NCBI GenBank assembly: GCA_963785065.1 | Contig: CAWATX010000002.1 | Location: forward strand, 1-64,000 | Direction of reading: 5' to 3' | DNA from: CAVSRC01 sp963785065 | GTDB taxonomy: Bacteria; Pseudomonadota; Alphaproteobacteria; Rhizobiales; Kaistiaceae | DNA: 64,000 nt | Shown: piece after piece, positions 8,557-17,352 of the stretch | How positions within the stretch are numbered: the first letter of the stretch is position 1 | Layout of the letters: each line of letters starts with the position of its first letter | Program-made: the position numbers and the translations under genes | The notes under the pieces: generated by a model | What the model was told of the DNA's origin: nothing | The model's input: only the letters and a program-made list of their open reading frames with translations | Databases searched by the model: none

Positions 8557-8600
8557 GGGAGGGCGCGCTTATACGTCGTTCCGACGTGCGCCTTGCCGTG
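8557..8600. other. oriT: Putative origin of transfer (oriT), Ti/RSF1010-like
   Basis: The stretch contains AGGGCGCGCTTATACGTCG followed by an inverted repeat ACGTCG-TTC-CGACGT (8573-8587) and GCGCCTTG. From memory, Ti-plasmid oriT nic regions have the form GGGCGCA-TTATACGTCGC-...-GCCTTGCG, and this site matches that pattern closely. Its position between divergent traC and traA is also that of Ti-type oriT. TraA would be the relaxase that nicks here. Confidence 0.7.
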
Positions 8601-8617
8601 GCAATGCTTGGATCGCG

Positions 8618-11600
8618 ATGGCGATCTATCATCTTCACGTCAAGGTCATCGGCCGCAGGTCCGGCGCAAGCGCGGTGGCATCCGCCGCCTACCGCTCAGC
8701 CTCGCGGCTGCGCGACGACCGGCTTGAGCGCAATCACGACTTCTCCAACAAGCGCGGCGTCGTCCACTCCGAGGTCATGCTGCCGGAGAAGGCGCCGGAG
8801 CAATGGAGCGACCGCGAGCGCCTTTGGAACGATGTCGAAGCGCTCGAGGTGCGCAAGGACGCCCAGCTTGCCCGCGAGGTCGAGTTCGCCATTCCGCGCG
8901 AGATGACGGAGCGCCAAGGCATCGAACTGGCCCGCGACTTTGCGCAGTCAGAATTCGTCGATCAGGGCATGATCGCCGATCTCAACGTGCACCGCGACAT
9001 GGCCGAGGACGGGACGCTGAAGCCCCATGCCCATGTCATGCTGACGATGCGGTCGGTGGACGAAAACGGCTTCGGCCCCAAGGTGCGGGAGTGGAACCGC
9101 ACGGAGATGGTGGAACGCTGGCGCGAACGCTGGGCAGAGCTGGCCAACGAGCGCCTAGCCGAACTCGACATCGACGCACGGATCGACCATCGCAGCCTCG
9201 AAGCGCAGGGCGTCGCGCTGGAGCCGCAAAGCCAGATCGGCGCGCCCGCGCAGCGCATCGAGACACGTGGTGTCGAGGCCGAAGTGATCGAGGCCACCGA
9301 CCGCGCCGAGATGCACCGCGAGATCGCGCGCGGCAACGGCGAGCGCATCATCGCCAATCCCGCCCTGGCGCTCCATGCCATCACCCATCAACAATCGACG
9401 TTTACGCGGCGCGATATGGCGAAGTTCGCGCACCGCCATAGCGATGGGATGGATCAGTTCAATGCCGTCATGGGTGGGATGCACGGAGCGCCAGATCTGG
9501 TGGAACTCGGCAAGGACGGGCTCGGAGAAGATCGCTTCACCACCCACCAGATGATCGAGGCCGAGCAGCGCCTGCACCGCGCCGCTCAGATGATGGCCGA
9601 GACGAAACGTCATGAGGTCAATGACAGGGACAAGGACGCAGCGCTGGCCCGAGCCGAGCAGCGCGGCCTCGTCCTTTCGGTCGAGCAGGCCGATGCGCTG
9701 GAGCATGTCACGGACGGGCGGGATCTGGGCATCGTCGTCGGTTATGCCGGGACGGGAAAGAGCGCGATGTTGGGCGCGGCCCGCGAAGCCTGGGAAGCCG
9801 CGGGCTACGAGGTCCGAGGTGTGGCGCTGTCCGGCATCGCCGCCGAAAATCTGGAAAGCGGATCGGGCATCGCGTCTCGCACCATCGCCAGCATGGAACA
9901 CGGTTGGGGACAGGGCCGCGACGTGCTCACTTCCCGAGATGTGCTTGTCATCGACGAGGCGGGCATGGTCGGCACGCGCCAGTTGGAGCGCGTGCTGTCC
10001 CATGCCGCCGAGGCCGGCGCCAAGGTCGTGCTGGTCGGCGATCCGCAGCAGTTGCAATCCATCGAGGCGGGCGCGGCGTTCCGCTCGATCTTCGAGCGCC
10101 ACGGCGGGGCGGAGATCGGCGAGGTGCGCCGCCAGCGGGACGACTGGCAGCGCGACGCCACGCGCGATCTGGCGACCGGCAAGACCGGCAATGCGATCCA
10201 TGCCTATGATGCGCGTGACATGGTGCATGAGGCCGTGTCACGAGAGCAGGCGCGGGACGATCTGATCGACCGCTGGGACCGCGACCGGCAAGCATCGCCC
10301 GACCGCAGTCGTATCATCCTGACCCACACCAATGCCGAGGTGCGCGCGCTCAACGAAGCCGCGCGGAATCGGATGAGGCAAGCGGGCGATCCGGGCGAGG
10401 ATGTGCGCGTCGCGGTCGAACGCGGCGAGCGCAGCTTCGCCAGCGGGGATCGTGTCATGTTCCTGCAGAACGAGCGCGGCCTTGGGGTGAAGAACGGCAC
10501 GCTCGGAACCATCGAGCAGGTGAGCCCGCGGAGCATGTCCGTGCGCACCGACGATGGGCGTAGCGTCTCGTTCGACCTGAAGGATTACGACCGCATCGAC
10601 CACGGCTATGCCGCGACCATTCACAAGGCTCAGGGGATGACGGTTGACCGCACCCATGTGCTGGCGACGCCGGGCATGGACGCCCATGGCAGCTATGTCG
10701 CTCTTTCTCGGCATCGCGAAGGCGTGGAGCTACATTACGGCCACGACGACTTCGCCAATCAGGACCGGCTCATCCGCACTCTGTCGCGCGACAGGGCCAA
10801 GGATATGGCGTCGGATTACGAGCGCGCCGATCCCGCGCAGAGCTATGCCGAGCGGCGCGGGATAACCTTCCGCGAGCGCGTCGTCGAGGTTGTGCGCAAG
10901 ATCGTGCCGGAAGCAGTTCGCCACCGGATCGATGAGCTGCTCGACGGCGTGCGCTTCCGCGGAGGCGCCGTGCCTGGTTCGGACGCTGTGCAGCCGGCAA
11001 GGGGAAGCGCCGAAAGGCAGGTTCGGCGCAAAGCGGATGCGGCGGAAAGGACCGTGGCGGCGGACCCGAACGCGGCGCAGCGCAAGGCTCGAACCGATGC
11101 GCTCATCCGCCATGCCCGCGCGGTGGAGACAATCTTCGAGGCGCAGCAGATGGGCGGCAGGGCCAGTCCGGCGCAGGTGAAGGAACTGAACGAGGCCCGA
11201 GACACCGTCGAGGACGTGCGGCCGCATGGCTGGCGCGATGCTGAGGCCGCCTACGTCAAGGATCCGGACCTCGCCCGCGAGGCTGGCACGGGTCGGGTCA
11301 ATCGCGCCATCCGCGCGCTCCAGCTCGAAACCGAAATCCGCACCGATCCGGCCCGCCGGGCCGACCAATTCGTGGAGCGCTGGCAGAAGCTCGACCGCAC
11401 CAGCCAGCACCAATACCAGGCCGGCGACATGTCCGGCTACAAGGCCTCGCGCGCTGCGATGAGCGACATGGCGAAGAGCCTCCAACGCGATCCGCAGTTG
11501 GAATCTCTCCTCGCCAACCGCAAGACAGAGCTCGGCATACAGATGGAAACCGGGCGCCAACTCGGAGCCGCCCTTGCCTTTGCGCACGGCATCGATCTCG

Positions 11601-11626
11601 GCAGAGGACGAGGCATCGGACTCTAG
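8618..11626 (+). CDS. traA: Ti-type conjugative transfer relaxase/helicase TraA
   Basis: This 1,002-residue protein has two parts. The N-terminal MobA/MobL relaxase domain starts MAIYHLHVKVIGRRSG, has a candidate catalytic tyrosine at 25 (SAAYRSA) and histidines at 125, 137 and 139 (NVHRDM, PHAHVMLTMR) for metal binding. The C-terminal helicase has Walker A GYAGTGKS at 375-382, Walker B VLVIDEAGM, and the late motif YAATIHKAQGMTVDRTHV. It would nick oriT and unwind the transferred strand. It appears intact and near the usual family length, although no mating-pair-formation genes lie in this window. Confidence 0.92.
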   Translation: MAIYHLHVKVIGRRSGASAVASAAYRSASRLRDDRLERNHDFSNKRGVVHSEVMLPEKAPEQWSDRERLWNDVEALEVRKDAQLAREVEFAIPREMTERQGIELARDFAQSEFVDQGMIADLNVHRDMAEDGTLKPHAHVMLTMRSVDENGFGPKVREWNRTEMVERWRERWAELANERLAELDIDARIDHRSLEAQGVALEPQSQIGAPAQRIETRGVEAEVIEATDRAEMHREIARGNGERIIANPALALHAITHQQSTFTRRDMAKFAHRHSDGMDQFNAVMGGMHGAPDLVELGKDGLGEDRFTTHQMIEAEQRLHRAAQMMAETKRHEVNDRDKDAALARAEQRGLVLSVEQADALEHVTDGRDLGIVVGYAGTGKSAMLGAAREAWEAAGYEVRGVALSGIAAENLESGSGIASRTIASMEHGWGQGRDVLTSRDVLVIDEAGMVGTRQLERVLSHAAEAGAKVVLVGDPQQLQSIEAGAAFRSIFERHGGAEIGEVRRQRDDWQRDATRDLATGKTGNAIHAYDARDMVHEAVSREQARDDLIDRWDRDRQASPDRSRIILTHTNAEVRALNEAARNRMRQAGDPGEDVRVAVERGERSFASGDRVMFLQNERGLGVKNGTLGTIEQVSPRSMSVRTDDGRSVSFDLKDYDRIDHGYAATIHKAQGMTVDRTHVLATPGMDAHGSYVALSRHREGVELHYGHDDFANQDRLIRTLSRDRAKDMASDYERADPAQSYAERRGITFRERVVEVVRKIVPEAVRHRIDELLDGVRFRGGAVPGSDAVQPARGSAERQVRRKADAAERTVAADPNAAQRKARTDALIRHARAVETIFEAQQMGGRASPAQVKELNEARDTVEDVRPHGWRDAEAAYVKDPDLAREAGTGRVNRAIRALQLETEIRTDPARRADQFVERWQKLDRTSQHQYQAGDMSGYKASRAAMSDMAKSLQRDPQLESLLANRKTELGIQMETGRQLGAALAFAHGIDLGRGRGIGL

Positions 11627-11754
11627 AACCGTCCTATTTTCCGCTGTCCGTACGCCACGCCACGCCCTCGCTCTGAAGCCTCTTGCACGTGCGTGCCGCT
11701 TGTTCTGTCTGGGTCAGGAACAGTCAGCAACAGCCAGCGGGAGGCAGCGCCGCC

Positions 11755-11988
11755 ATGCCAGAACCGGACCGTATCGTCCGCCTGAGAACCGTCCTCGCCC
11801 GGACCGGACTGTCCAGGTCCACCATCTACCGCAAGATCGCCGAGGGCACCTTCCCAGCCCAACTCAGGATCAGCGTCAACGGCGCGGGATGGCGCGAATC
11901 CGAGATCAGCCGATGGGTCGCCGATCCCGTCGCATGGCGCGCCGTCAATGACAACGAGAACCCCCGGCGGAAAAGCGAGCAAGCATGA
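11755..11988 (+). CDS. AlpA-family (excisionase-like) regulator
   Basis: A 77-residue protein with the AlpA helix-turn-helix pattern: LRTVLARTGLSRSTIYRKI, then GTFPAQLRIS and a W-x-x-x-E-I-x-x-W-V wing (GWRESEISRWV). Such proteins act as small DNA-binding regulators of integration, excision or prophage-like genes. GGGAGG lies about 10 bases before the chosen ATG. It overlaps the next gene by ATGA. Its place between the relaxase and the recombinase suggests control of excision or transfer. Confidence 0.8.
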   Translation: MPEPDRIVRLRTVLARTGLSRSTIYRKIAEGTFPAQLRISVNGAGWRESEISRWVADPVAWRAVNDNENPRRKSEQA

Positions 11989-12215
11989 CGCCGGCTGACC
12001 CGTCCGATCCTGAGAGGCATCCCGTCGCGGCCAACGATAACGGCAACGCAGACGGCCCCGATCCCGAGGCGCTGCGCAAGGTCAACGATGTCGCCCTCCA
12101 GCTTGCGCGCATCATCGGCCGCCGCATGGGGCGCGAGGATCACAAGAAGGCCATGCGCGCCGCTAATGACAACGGGCCGAAATCCAGCGACGAGTTGGAG
12201 GGCGATGAGACATGA
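11985..12215 (+). CDS. Small hypothetical protein of the mobile element
   Basis: A 76-residue protein beginning in the ATGA overlap with the AlpA-like gene, so coupled to it. The centre is a likely amphipathic helix (ALRKVNDVALQLARIIGRRM) and the ends are disordered, with two copies of an A-N-D-N-G motif. I do not recognise a family. The overlap and shared direction make it a likely real gene of the element, perhaps a partner of the upstream regulator. Confidence 0.5.
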   Translation: MTPADPSDPERHPVAANDNGNADGPDPEALRKVNDVALQLARIIGRRMGREDHKKAMRAANDNGPKSSDELEGDET

Positions 12216-12227
12216 TGCAATGTTCAA

Positions 12228-12241
12228 ATTGTCTTGACAAT
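12228..12241. promoter_or_regulatory. Probable operator/promoter of the toxin-antitoxin pair
   Basis: ATTGTC-TT-GACAAT is a perfect inverted repeat, and its right half contains a TTGACA that fits a -35 box. Looser flanking copies, CAATG at 12219-12223 and CATTG at 12248-12252, extend the symmetry. An AGGAGG ribosome site and the antitoxin ATG follow about 40 bases later. Autoregulation by an antitoxin binding over the -35 region is usual for such modules. Confidence 0.5.
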
Positions 12242-12279
12242 GTCGGGCATTGTGAAATGGTGCGTTAGGAGGCAGCATC

Positions 12280-12561
12280 ATGGCCACACGCACCAACCGC
12301 ACCGAAAAACTCGATCTCCGCCTGACGGCGGAGGCCAAGCATACCCTGACGGCCGCAGCGCAAGCGCAACGCCGCTCCCTGAGCGAGTTCGTGCTTGAAA
12401 GCGCGCTCGGCCGGGCTGCGGAAGCCCTTGCCGACCGTCGCGTTTTCCAGCTTCCCCCGGAGAAGTGGGAAGCCTTCATCGCCGCCCTGGACGCCCCGCC
12501 GCGTGATCTGCCGCGTCTGCGTAAGCTTCTGAAAGAGCCGAGCGTCTTTTCGGGCGGCTAG
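12280..12561 (+). CDS. DUF1778/TacA-type antitoxin
   Basis: The 93-residue protein has a ribbon-helix-helix N-terminus (KLDLRLTAEAKHTLTAAAQA, then RSLSEFVLESAL), as in TacA-like antitoxins. The C-terminal part (FQLPPEKWEAFIAAL with DAPPRDLPRLRKLLKEPSVF) matches the segment that wraps the acetyltransferase toxin. It lies directly before a GNAT toxin gene, 5 bases away. It would neutralise that toxin and repress the promoter. Confidence 0.88.
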   Translation: MATRTNRTEKLDLRLTAEAKHTLTAAAQAQRRSLSEFVLESALGRAAEALADRRVFQLPPEKWEAFIAALDAPPRDLPRLRKLLKEPSVFSGG

Positions 12562-12566
12562 CGGAC

Positions 12567-13061
12567 GTGACAGGCTTTCGGATCGAAAAGCTGCATCGCC
12601 GTCATACCGTCGAGACATTCGATTGCGGCGAGGAATCGCTGAATCGGTTCCTGGTCCGCTTCGCCCTCCCGAACCAGATGGCGAACGCCTCGCAAACCTA
12701 TGTTGGCCTCGCGGAGAATGACGCCATCGTGGGTTTCTACACGCTCGTTGTCGGCGAGGTTCGCTATGAGGGCGCGCCCGAGCGGCTGACAAAGGGGCTT
12801 GCCCGACATCCCGTACCGGTCATGCTGCTGGCCCGACTCGGGGTCAGCGAGGCGTGGCAGGGCAAGGGGATCGGCGCGGGATTGCTGCGCGACGCGGTTC
12901 TACGCACGCTGCAAGTGGCAGACATTGCCGGTGTCCGCGCGCTCGCGGTTCACGCCAAGAACGAAGCCGCGCGTTCGTTCTATGAGCGGTTTGATTTCCA
13001 GCCCTCGCCTACCGATCCGCTGCATCTGTTCGCGCTCATGAAGGATCTGAAGAACCTCTAG
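12567..13061 (+). CDS. GNAT acetyltransferase toxin, TacT-type
   Basis: This 164-residue protein starts with GTG. It contains the TacT-type beginning (F-x-C-G-x-x-x-L-N-R-F-L as FDCGEESLNRFL) and the acetyl-CoA-binding loop LGVSEAWQGKGIGAGLL, followed by NEAARSFYERFDFQPSP. Known TacT toxins acetylate the amino group of charged tRNAs and stop translation. With the upstream antitoxin it forms a type II module. The pair may stabilise the integrated element by killing cells that lose it. Confidence 0.88.
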   Translation: MTGFRIEKLHRRHTVETFDCGEESLNRFLVRFALPNQMANASQTYVGLAENDAIVGFYTLVVGEVRYEGAPERLTKGLARHPVPVMLLARLGVSEAWQGKGIGAGLLRDAVLRTLQVADIAGVRALAVHAKNEAARSFYERFDFQPSPTDPLHLFALMKDLKNL

Positions 13062-13078
13062 ACAAGAAAGACGCAGAC

Positions 13079-14704
13079 ATGCCCCGTGTTGCCCTTTACG
13101 CCCGCTATTCATCCGACAACCAGCGGGAAGCCTCGATCGAGGATCAGCTACGGCTTTGCCGCGAGCATGCGGCGCGTGAGGGATGGACGGTCGCGGAACG
13201 TTATTCGGATGCGGCGATTTCCGGCGCAAGCCTGATCCGCCGGCCGGGCATCCGGCGCCTCTTGGCCGATGCGCAAGGCAGGCAATTCGAGATTGTGCTC
13301 GCCGAGGCGCTCGATCGATTGTCGCGCGACCAGGAGGACGTTGCCGGTCTCTTCAAGCGCTTGCGTTTTGCAGGCGTCAAGATCGTGACCCTCTCCGAGG
13401 GCGCCGTTGATGAACTTCATGTCGGCCTGAAAGGCACCATGAACGCCCTCTTCCTTCGGGACCTGGCCGCCAAGATCAGGCGCGGCCAGTCCGGCCGTGT
13501 CATCAGCGGATATTCCGCCGGGGGCCTGTCCTACGGATATCGTGTGGTCAAGAAGCTCGACGACCGAGGGGAGCCGATCCGAGGCCTCCGCGAAGTAGAT
13601 GAAGAACAGGCTGTTGTGATCCGGCGCATTTTCCAGGAGTTTGCCTCGGGACGTTCCGCGCGGATCATCGCTGCTAGCCTCAACCGCGACGGCGTTCCCT
13701 CTCCATTTGGTCGAGAATGGGGAGCCTCGACCATCAACGGCAATCTCAAACGTCGCAGCGGCATACTCTACAATGAGGCTTATATCGGGCTTCTGGTCTT
13801 CAATCGTGTTCAGATGGTCAAGGACCCGGAGACCGGCAAGCGCATCTCCCGCCCGAACCCGTCCGAACAGTGGCAAGTGGTGGAAGCCTCTCACCTGCGC
13901 ATCGTCAGCGACGAGCTATGGAACGCCGTCCAGGCACGCAAGAAGCTCTACGGTGGGACCCGGCTTCATAAACGTCGACGGCCGAAGCACATGTTCTCCG
14001 GCCTTGTGCGGTGCGGATGCTGTGGCGCGAGCTACACCATCAAGACCCAGGATCAGCTCGCCTGCACAGCGCATCGGGAACGGGGGACTTGCACAAACAA
14101 CCGGACTATCCGTGTGGCTGACCTCGAACGTCGTGTGCTTGAAGGCATCAAGCAGCGGCTCCTCGCGCCCGATGCCGTTGCCGAGTTCCTCACCGAGTAT
14201 CATACCGAGAGGAAGCGTCTGAACGCGAAGATGCGGCATGACCGGCAACAGATTGGCAAACGGCTTGCCCTTCTCGAAAGACAAATCGCGAACATCATCG
14301 ATGCCATAGCCGATGGCGTGGCAACGACAGGCATGAAGTCTCGGCTGATCGAGATGGAAACGGAAAAGGAGCGCCTTGCCGCCGATCTAGCCGCAATCTC
14401 GGATGCCAGCGATGTCGTGGAACTGCATCCAGCATCGATTGAGGTTTATCGCCGCAGGATCGCCGAGTTGCAGGAGGCACTGCGCGCCAACGAAGATGAT
14501 CGCCGGGAAGCGGTCAATGCCATTCGTTCACTTGTCACAAGCATCGAGGTGATACCGCGCGAAGGGCGCGGAAAATTTGACCTGAACGTCAAGGGCGCAC
14601 TGGCAGAGCTTCTCAACCTGCCTCGCCGCAAACCCGGTGAATTGCCAAACACTGTAATGGTGGTAGCGGAGGAGGGATTTGAACCCCCGACACGCGGATT
14701 ATGA
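13079..14704 (+). CDS. Large serine recombinase (site-specific integrase)
   Basis: The resolvase domain starts MPRVALYARYSSDNQREAS, with the catalytic serine at 11. LAEALDRLSRDQED and later motifs are typical. A recombinase domain (SGYSAGGLSYGYRVV), a zinc ribbon (RCGCCGASYT ... ACTAHRERGTC) and a C-terminal coiled coil follow, as in large serine integrases. The last residues, EEGFEPPTRGL, are read from the antisense strand of the tRNA-Met gene, and the stop lies inside the tRNA. The natural C-terminus was therefore probably replaced at the junction. It is likely to have integrated the element here. Confidence 0.9.
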   Translation: MPRVALYARYSSDNQREASIEDQLRLCREHAAREGWTVAERYSDAAISGASLIRRPGIRRLLADAQGRQFEIVLAEALDRLSRDQEDVAGLFKRLRFAGVKIVTLSEGAVDELHVGLKGTMNALFLRDLAAKIRRGQSGRVISGYSAGGLSYGYRVVKKLDDRGEPIRGLREVDEEQAVVIRRIFQEFASGRSARIIAASLNRDGVPSPFGREWGASTINGNLKRRSGILYNEAYIGLLVFNRVQMVKDPETGKRISRPNPSEQWQVVEASHLRIVSDELWNAVQARKKLYGGTRLHKRRRPKHMFSGLVRCGCCGASYTIKTQDQLACTAHRERGTCTNNRTIRVADLERRVLEGIKQRLLAPDAVAEFLTEYHTERKRLNAKMRHDRQQIGKRLALLERQIANIIDAIADGVATTGMKSRLIEMETEKERLAADLAAISDASDVVELHPASIEVYRRRIAELQEALRANEDDRREAVNAIRSLVTSIEVIPREGRGKFDLNVKGALAELLNLPRRKPGELPNTVMVVAEEGFEPPTRGL

Positions 14705-14737
14705 TTCCGCTGCTCTAACCAGCTGAGCTACTCCGCC
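14661..14737 (-). tRNA. tRNA-Met (CAT)
   Basis: On the minus strand, a 77-base cloverleaf starts GGCGGAG and ends CTCCGCT-A-CCA with the CCA encoded. The D arm has AGCTCAG, the anticodon stem GCGGA/TCCGC encloses the CAT anticodon, and the T arm has GGGGGTTCAAATCCCTC. The elongator Met identity rests on similarity to alphaproteobacterial tRNA-Met; a tRNA-Ile with modified CAT is less likely. Its 3' end overlaps the serine recombinase frame by 44 bases and is the probable attachment site. Confidence 0.92.
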
Positions 14738-14987
14738 CCTCATGCGCGAGGCGAAGCGGATATAAGGAGGGCGGCCGAAGCCTGTCAAGCAAGCTCGTCC
14801 GCCAAGAGGCCGCCGAAATGGCCGGAAATCCGGCGGTTCGCCTCCAGGCGCGCGGCCCCGCCGAGCCGGGCCGTTAACGTGTTTCACGCAACCTTGCTAA
14901 AATTCGCGATTTTTCAACACGCTGAGAGCAATGATCGGGCTATGACAGAGTGTTCCGGCTGACTGCGGCGGAGGAAGCTGTTTCGAC

Positions 14988-16331
14988 ATGGCACGCAAGC
15001 ACTTCGGCACCGACGGCATTCGCGGTCGCGCCAACAAGACGATCACGCCTGAGCTCGCCCTCAAGGTCGGCATGGCCACCGGACTCGTCTTCCACCGTGG
15101 CGAGCATCGCCATCGGGTGGTCATCGGCAAGGACACCCGGCTGTCCAGCTACATGATCGAGAACGCCCTCGCTGCGGGCTTCCTCTCCGTCGGCATGGAC
15201 GTGCTGCTGACCGGCCCGATGCCGACCCCCGGCATCGCCATGCTGACGCACTCCATGCGCTGCGATCTCGGCGTCATGATCTCCGCCTCGCACAACCCTT
15301 ACGACGACAACGGCATCAAGCTGTTCGGCCCAGACGGACTGAAGCTGTCGGACGCGGTCGAGGACCAGATCGAGGCGCTGATCGACGTCGACATGAACAA
15401 GCGGCTCGCCCGCCCCGCCGATCTCGGCCGCGCTTGGCGCATCGACGGCGTGCAGGACCGCTACGTCGAGTTCGCCAAGCGCACGCTGCCGCGCAACCTC
15501 ACCCTCGACGGCCTGCGCGTCGTCATCGACTGCGCCAACGGCGCCGCCTACAAGGTGGCGCCCCAGGCACTCTGGGAGCTCGGCGCCGAGGTGTTCTCCG
15601 TCGGCGTCGAACCCGACGGCCTCAACATCAACCGCGAGGTCGGCTCGACTTCGCCCGAGGCGTTGGTCGCCAAGGTCCACGAGGTGCGCGCCGACGTCGG
15701 CATCGCCCTCGACGGCGATGCCGACCGCGTCGTCGTCATCGACGAGAAGGGCCACATCGTCGACGGCGACCAGCTGCTCGCCGTAATTGCCGAATCGTGG
15801 ACCGCCGACGGTCGGCTCACCGGTGGCGGCATCGCCGCCACGGTCATGTCCAATCTCGGCCTCGAGCGCTTCGTCACCGGTCTCGGGCTCAAATTCATGC
15901 GCACTCCGGTCGGCGACCGCCATGTCGCCGAGGCGATGCGTGAGCATGGCTTCAACCTCGGCGGCGAGCAGTCCGGCCACATCATCATGAGCGACTTCAC
16001 CACCACCGGCGACGGGCTGATCGCAGCACTCCAGCTTCTCGCCGTGGTCAAGAAGCTCGACCGGCCGGTGAGCGAGGTCTGCCATCGCTTCGAGCCGCTG
16101 CCGCAGATCCTGAAGAGCGTCCGGATTGCCGGCGGCAAGCCGCTCGAGAACAACCAGGTGCTGAAGATGATCGACGCTGCCAATGGCCGCCTGGCGGCAA
16201 GCGGCCGGCTGGTCGTGCGCGCCTCCGGCACCGAGCCGGTGATCCGGGTCATGGCGGAAGGCGACGACCGCATCCTGGTCCAGTCGATCGTCGACGAGCT
16301 GGTGACGGTCCTCAGCGAAGCCGCCGCATAG
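14988..16331 (+). CDS. glmM: Phosphoglucosamine mutase GlmM
   Basis: GlmM interconverts glucosamine-6-phosphate and glucosamine-1-phosphate on the way to UDP-GlcNAc for peptidoglycan and lipopolysaccharide. The 447-residue protein has the usual start (FGTDGIRGRAN), the phosphoserine loop ISASHNP with Ser101, the metal loop DGDADR at 242-247, the sugar loop GGEQSGH and the phosphate loop RASGTEPVIRVM. The length is normal. GAGGAAG precedes the ATG. It is the first clear core gene after the mobile element. Confidence 0.97.
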   Translation: MARKHFGTDGIRGRANKTITPELALKVGMATGLVFHRGEHRHRVVIGKDTRLSSYMIENALAAGFLSVGMDVLLTGPMPTPGIAMLTHSMRCDLGVMISASHNPYDDNGIKLFGPDGLKLSDAVEDQIEALIDVDMNKRLARPADLGRAWRIDGVQDRYVEFAKRTLPRNLTLDGLRVVIDCANGAAYKVAPQALWELGAEVFSVGVEPDGLNINREVGSTSPEALVAKVHEVRADVGIALDGDADRVVVIDEKGHIVDGDQLLAVIAESWTADGRLTGGGIAATVMSNLGLERFVTGLGLKFMRTPVGDRHVAEAMREHGFNLGGEQSGHIIMSDFTTTGDGLIAALQLLAVVKKLDRPVSEVCHRFEPLPQILKSVRIAGGKPLENNQVLKMIDAANGRLAASGRLVVRASGTEPVIRVMAEGDDRILVQSIVDELVTVLSEAAA

Positions 16332-16419
16332 AGCCTCTGCTGGTTCTTGCCTGTCGCCAGCCCGGCGAAATGCGCCGGTCACCTTGCCTGGGCGGCGCCC
16401 CTGCGATAACGCCTGTGCC

Positions 16420-17352
16420 ATGAACGCAACGCAGCATCCCGGCGGCAACGGGACGGCAGCCGAAAACCGGCAGCCGGCCAATCTCGTGTGGATCGCCTCC
16501 TATCCCAAGTCCGGCAATACCTGGATGCGGGTGTTCCTCTGGCACCTCCTGCGACCGGACGCCGACGTTCCCGGCGCGGGCAAGGAGAGCCTTGATTTTC
16601 TTACGAGATTCGCCCCGAAGGCGAGCGGCCACGTCGACCTGTACGAGCGCTTTTTGGGCAAGCCGCTGGCCGAGGCGAGCTTCGCGGAGGTGGCCGCCGC
16701 CGGCCCGCAGGTGCAGGCGGCGATCGCCGCGGCGACCAACGGCATGATCGCGCTCAAGACCCACAGCGCGCTCGGCGTCTCCTACGGCGTGCCGACCATC
16801 GATCTCTCGCTGACCGCCGGCGCCGTCTACATCGTGCGCAATCCGCTCGATATTGCCGTATCGCTCAGCGCCCATTTCGGCACCTCCATCGACGTCGCCA
16901 TCGACCGCATGGGCCTGGAGAACTGCATGGTCTCCAGCGACGATGTCGCCGCGCCGGAATTCTGGGGATCGTGGAGCCAAAACGTCGGAAGCTGGACCGG
17001 GGCGCCCAATCCGATGATCATGCCGGTCCGCTACGAGGACATGCTGTCGGTGCCCGAGCTGGTCTTTCCGGCGGTCGCCCAGTTCCTTCATCTGCAGCCG
17101 AGCGAAGCACAGCTGACGATGGCCCGGCGCGCCTCGTCGTTTGAGACCCTGAAGGAGAGCGAGGAGCGATCCGGCTTTCCCGAGGCGACGCGCGGCGACC
17201 AGCAGTTCTTCCGCGAAGGCCGCGCCGGGGGCTGGCGCGAGGTCCTCAGCGAGGATCAGATTCGCCGCATCGTCGGCGCTCATCACGTCCAGATGGCCCG
17301 TGTGGGCTACATGACACCCGAACTCGCACAATACGTCCCGGAGCCGAAATGA
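16420..17352 (+). CDS. Sulfotransferase-domain protein (first of a tandem pair)
   Basis: The 310-residue protein carries the PAPS-binding 5' loop YPKSGNTWMRVFLW and the 3'-phosphate motif IVRNPLDIAVSLSAH. These are the two signatures of cytosolic-type sulfotransferases, which move sulfate from PAPS to a hydroxyl or amino group. The acceptor cannot be read from sequence. The chosen ATG gives a short polar leader before the fold. It overlaps the next gene by ATGA, and the two proteins are clearly related, so a tandem duplication is likely. Confidence 0.85.
   Translation: MNATQHPGGNGTAAENRQPANLVWIASYPKSGNTWMRVFLWHLLRPDADVPGAGKESLDFLTRFAPKASGHVDLYERFLGKPLAEASFAEVAAAGPQVQAAIAAATNGMIALKTHSALGVSYGVPTIDLSLTAGAVYIVRNPLDIAVSLSAHFGTSIDVAIDRMGLENCMVSSDDVAAPEFWGSWSQNVGSWTGAPNPMIMPVRYEDMLSVPELVFPAVAQFLHLQPSEAQLTMARRASSFETLKESEERSGFPEATRGDQQFFREGRAGGWREVLSEDQIRRIVGAHHVQMARVGYMTPELAQYVPEPK

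Noticed and set aside
14940..16481. Open frame of 513 codons antisense to glmM
   Set aside because: It mirrors glmM exactly and has no recognisable protein features.
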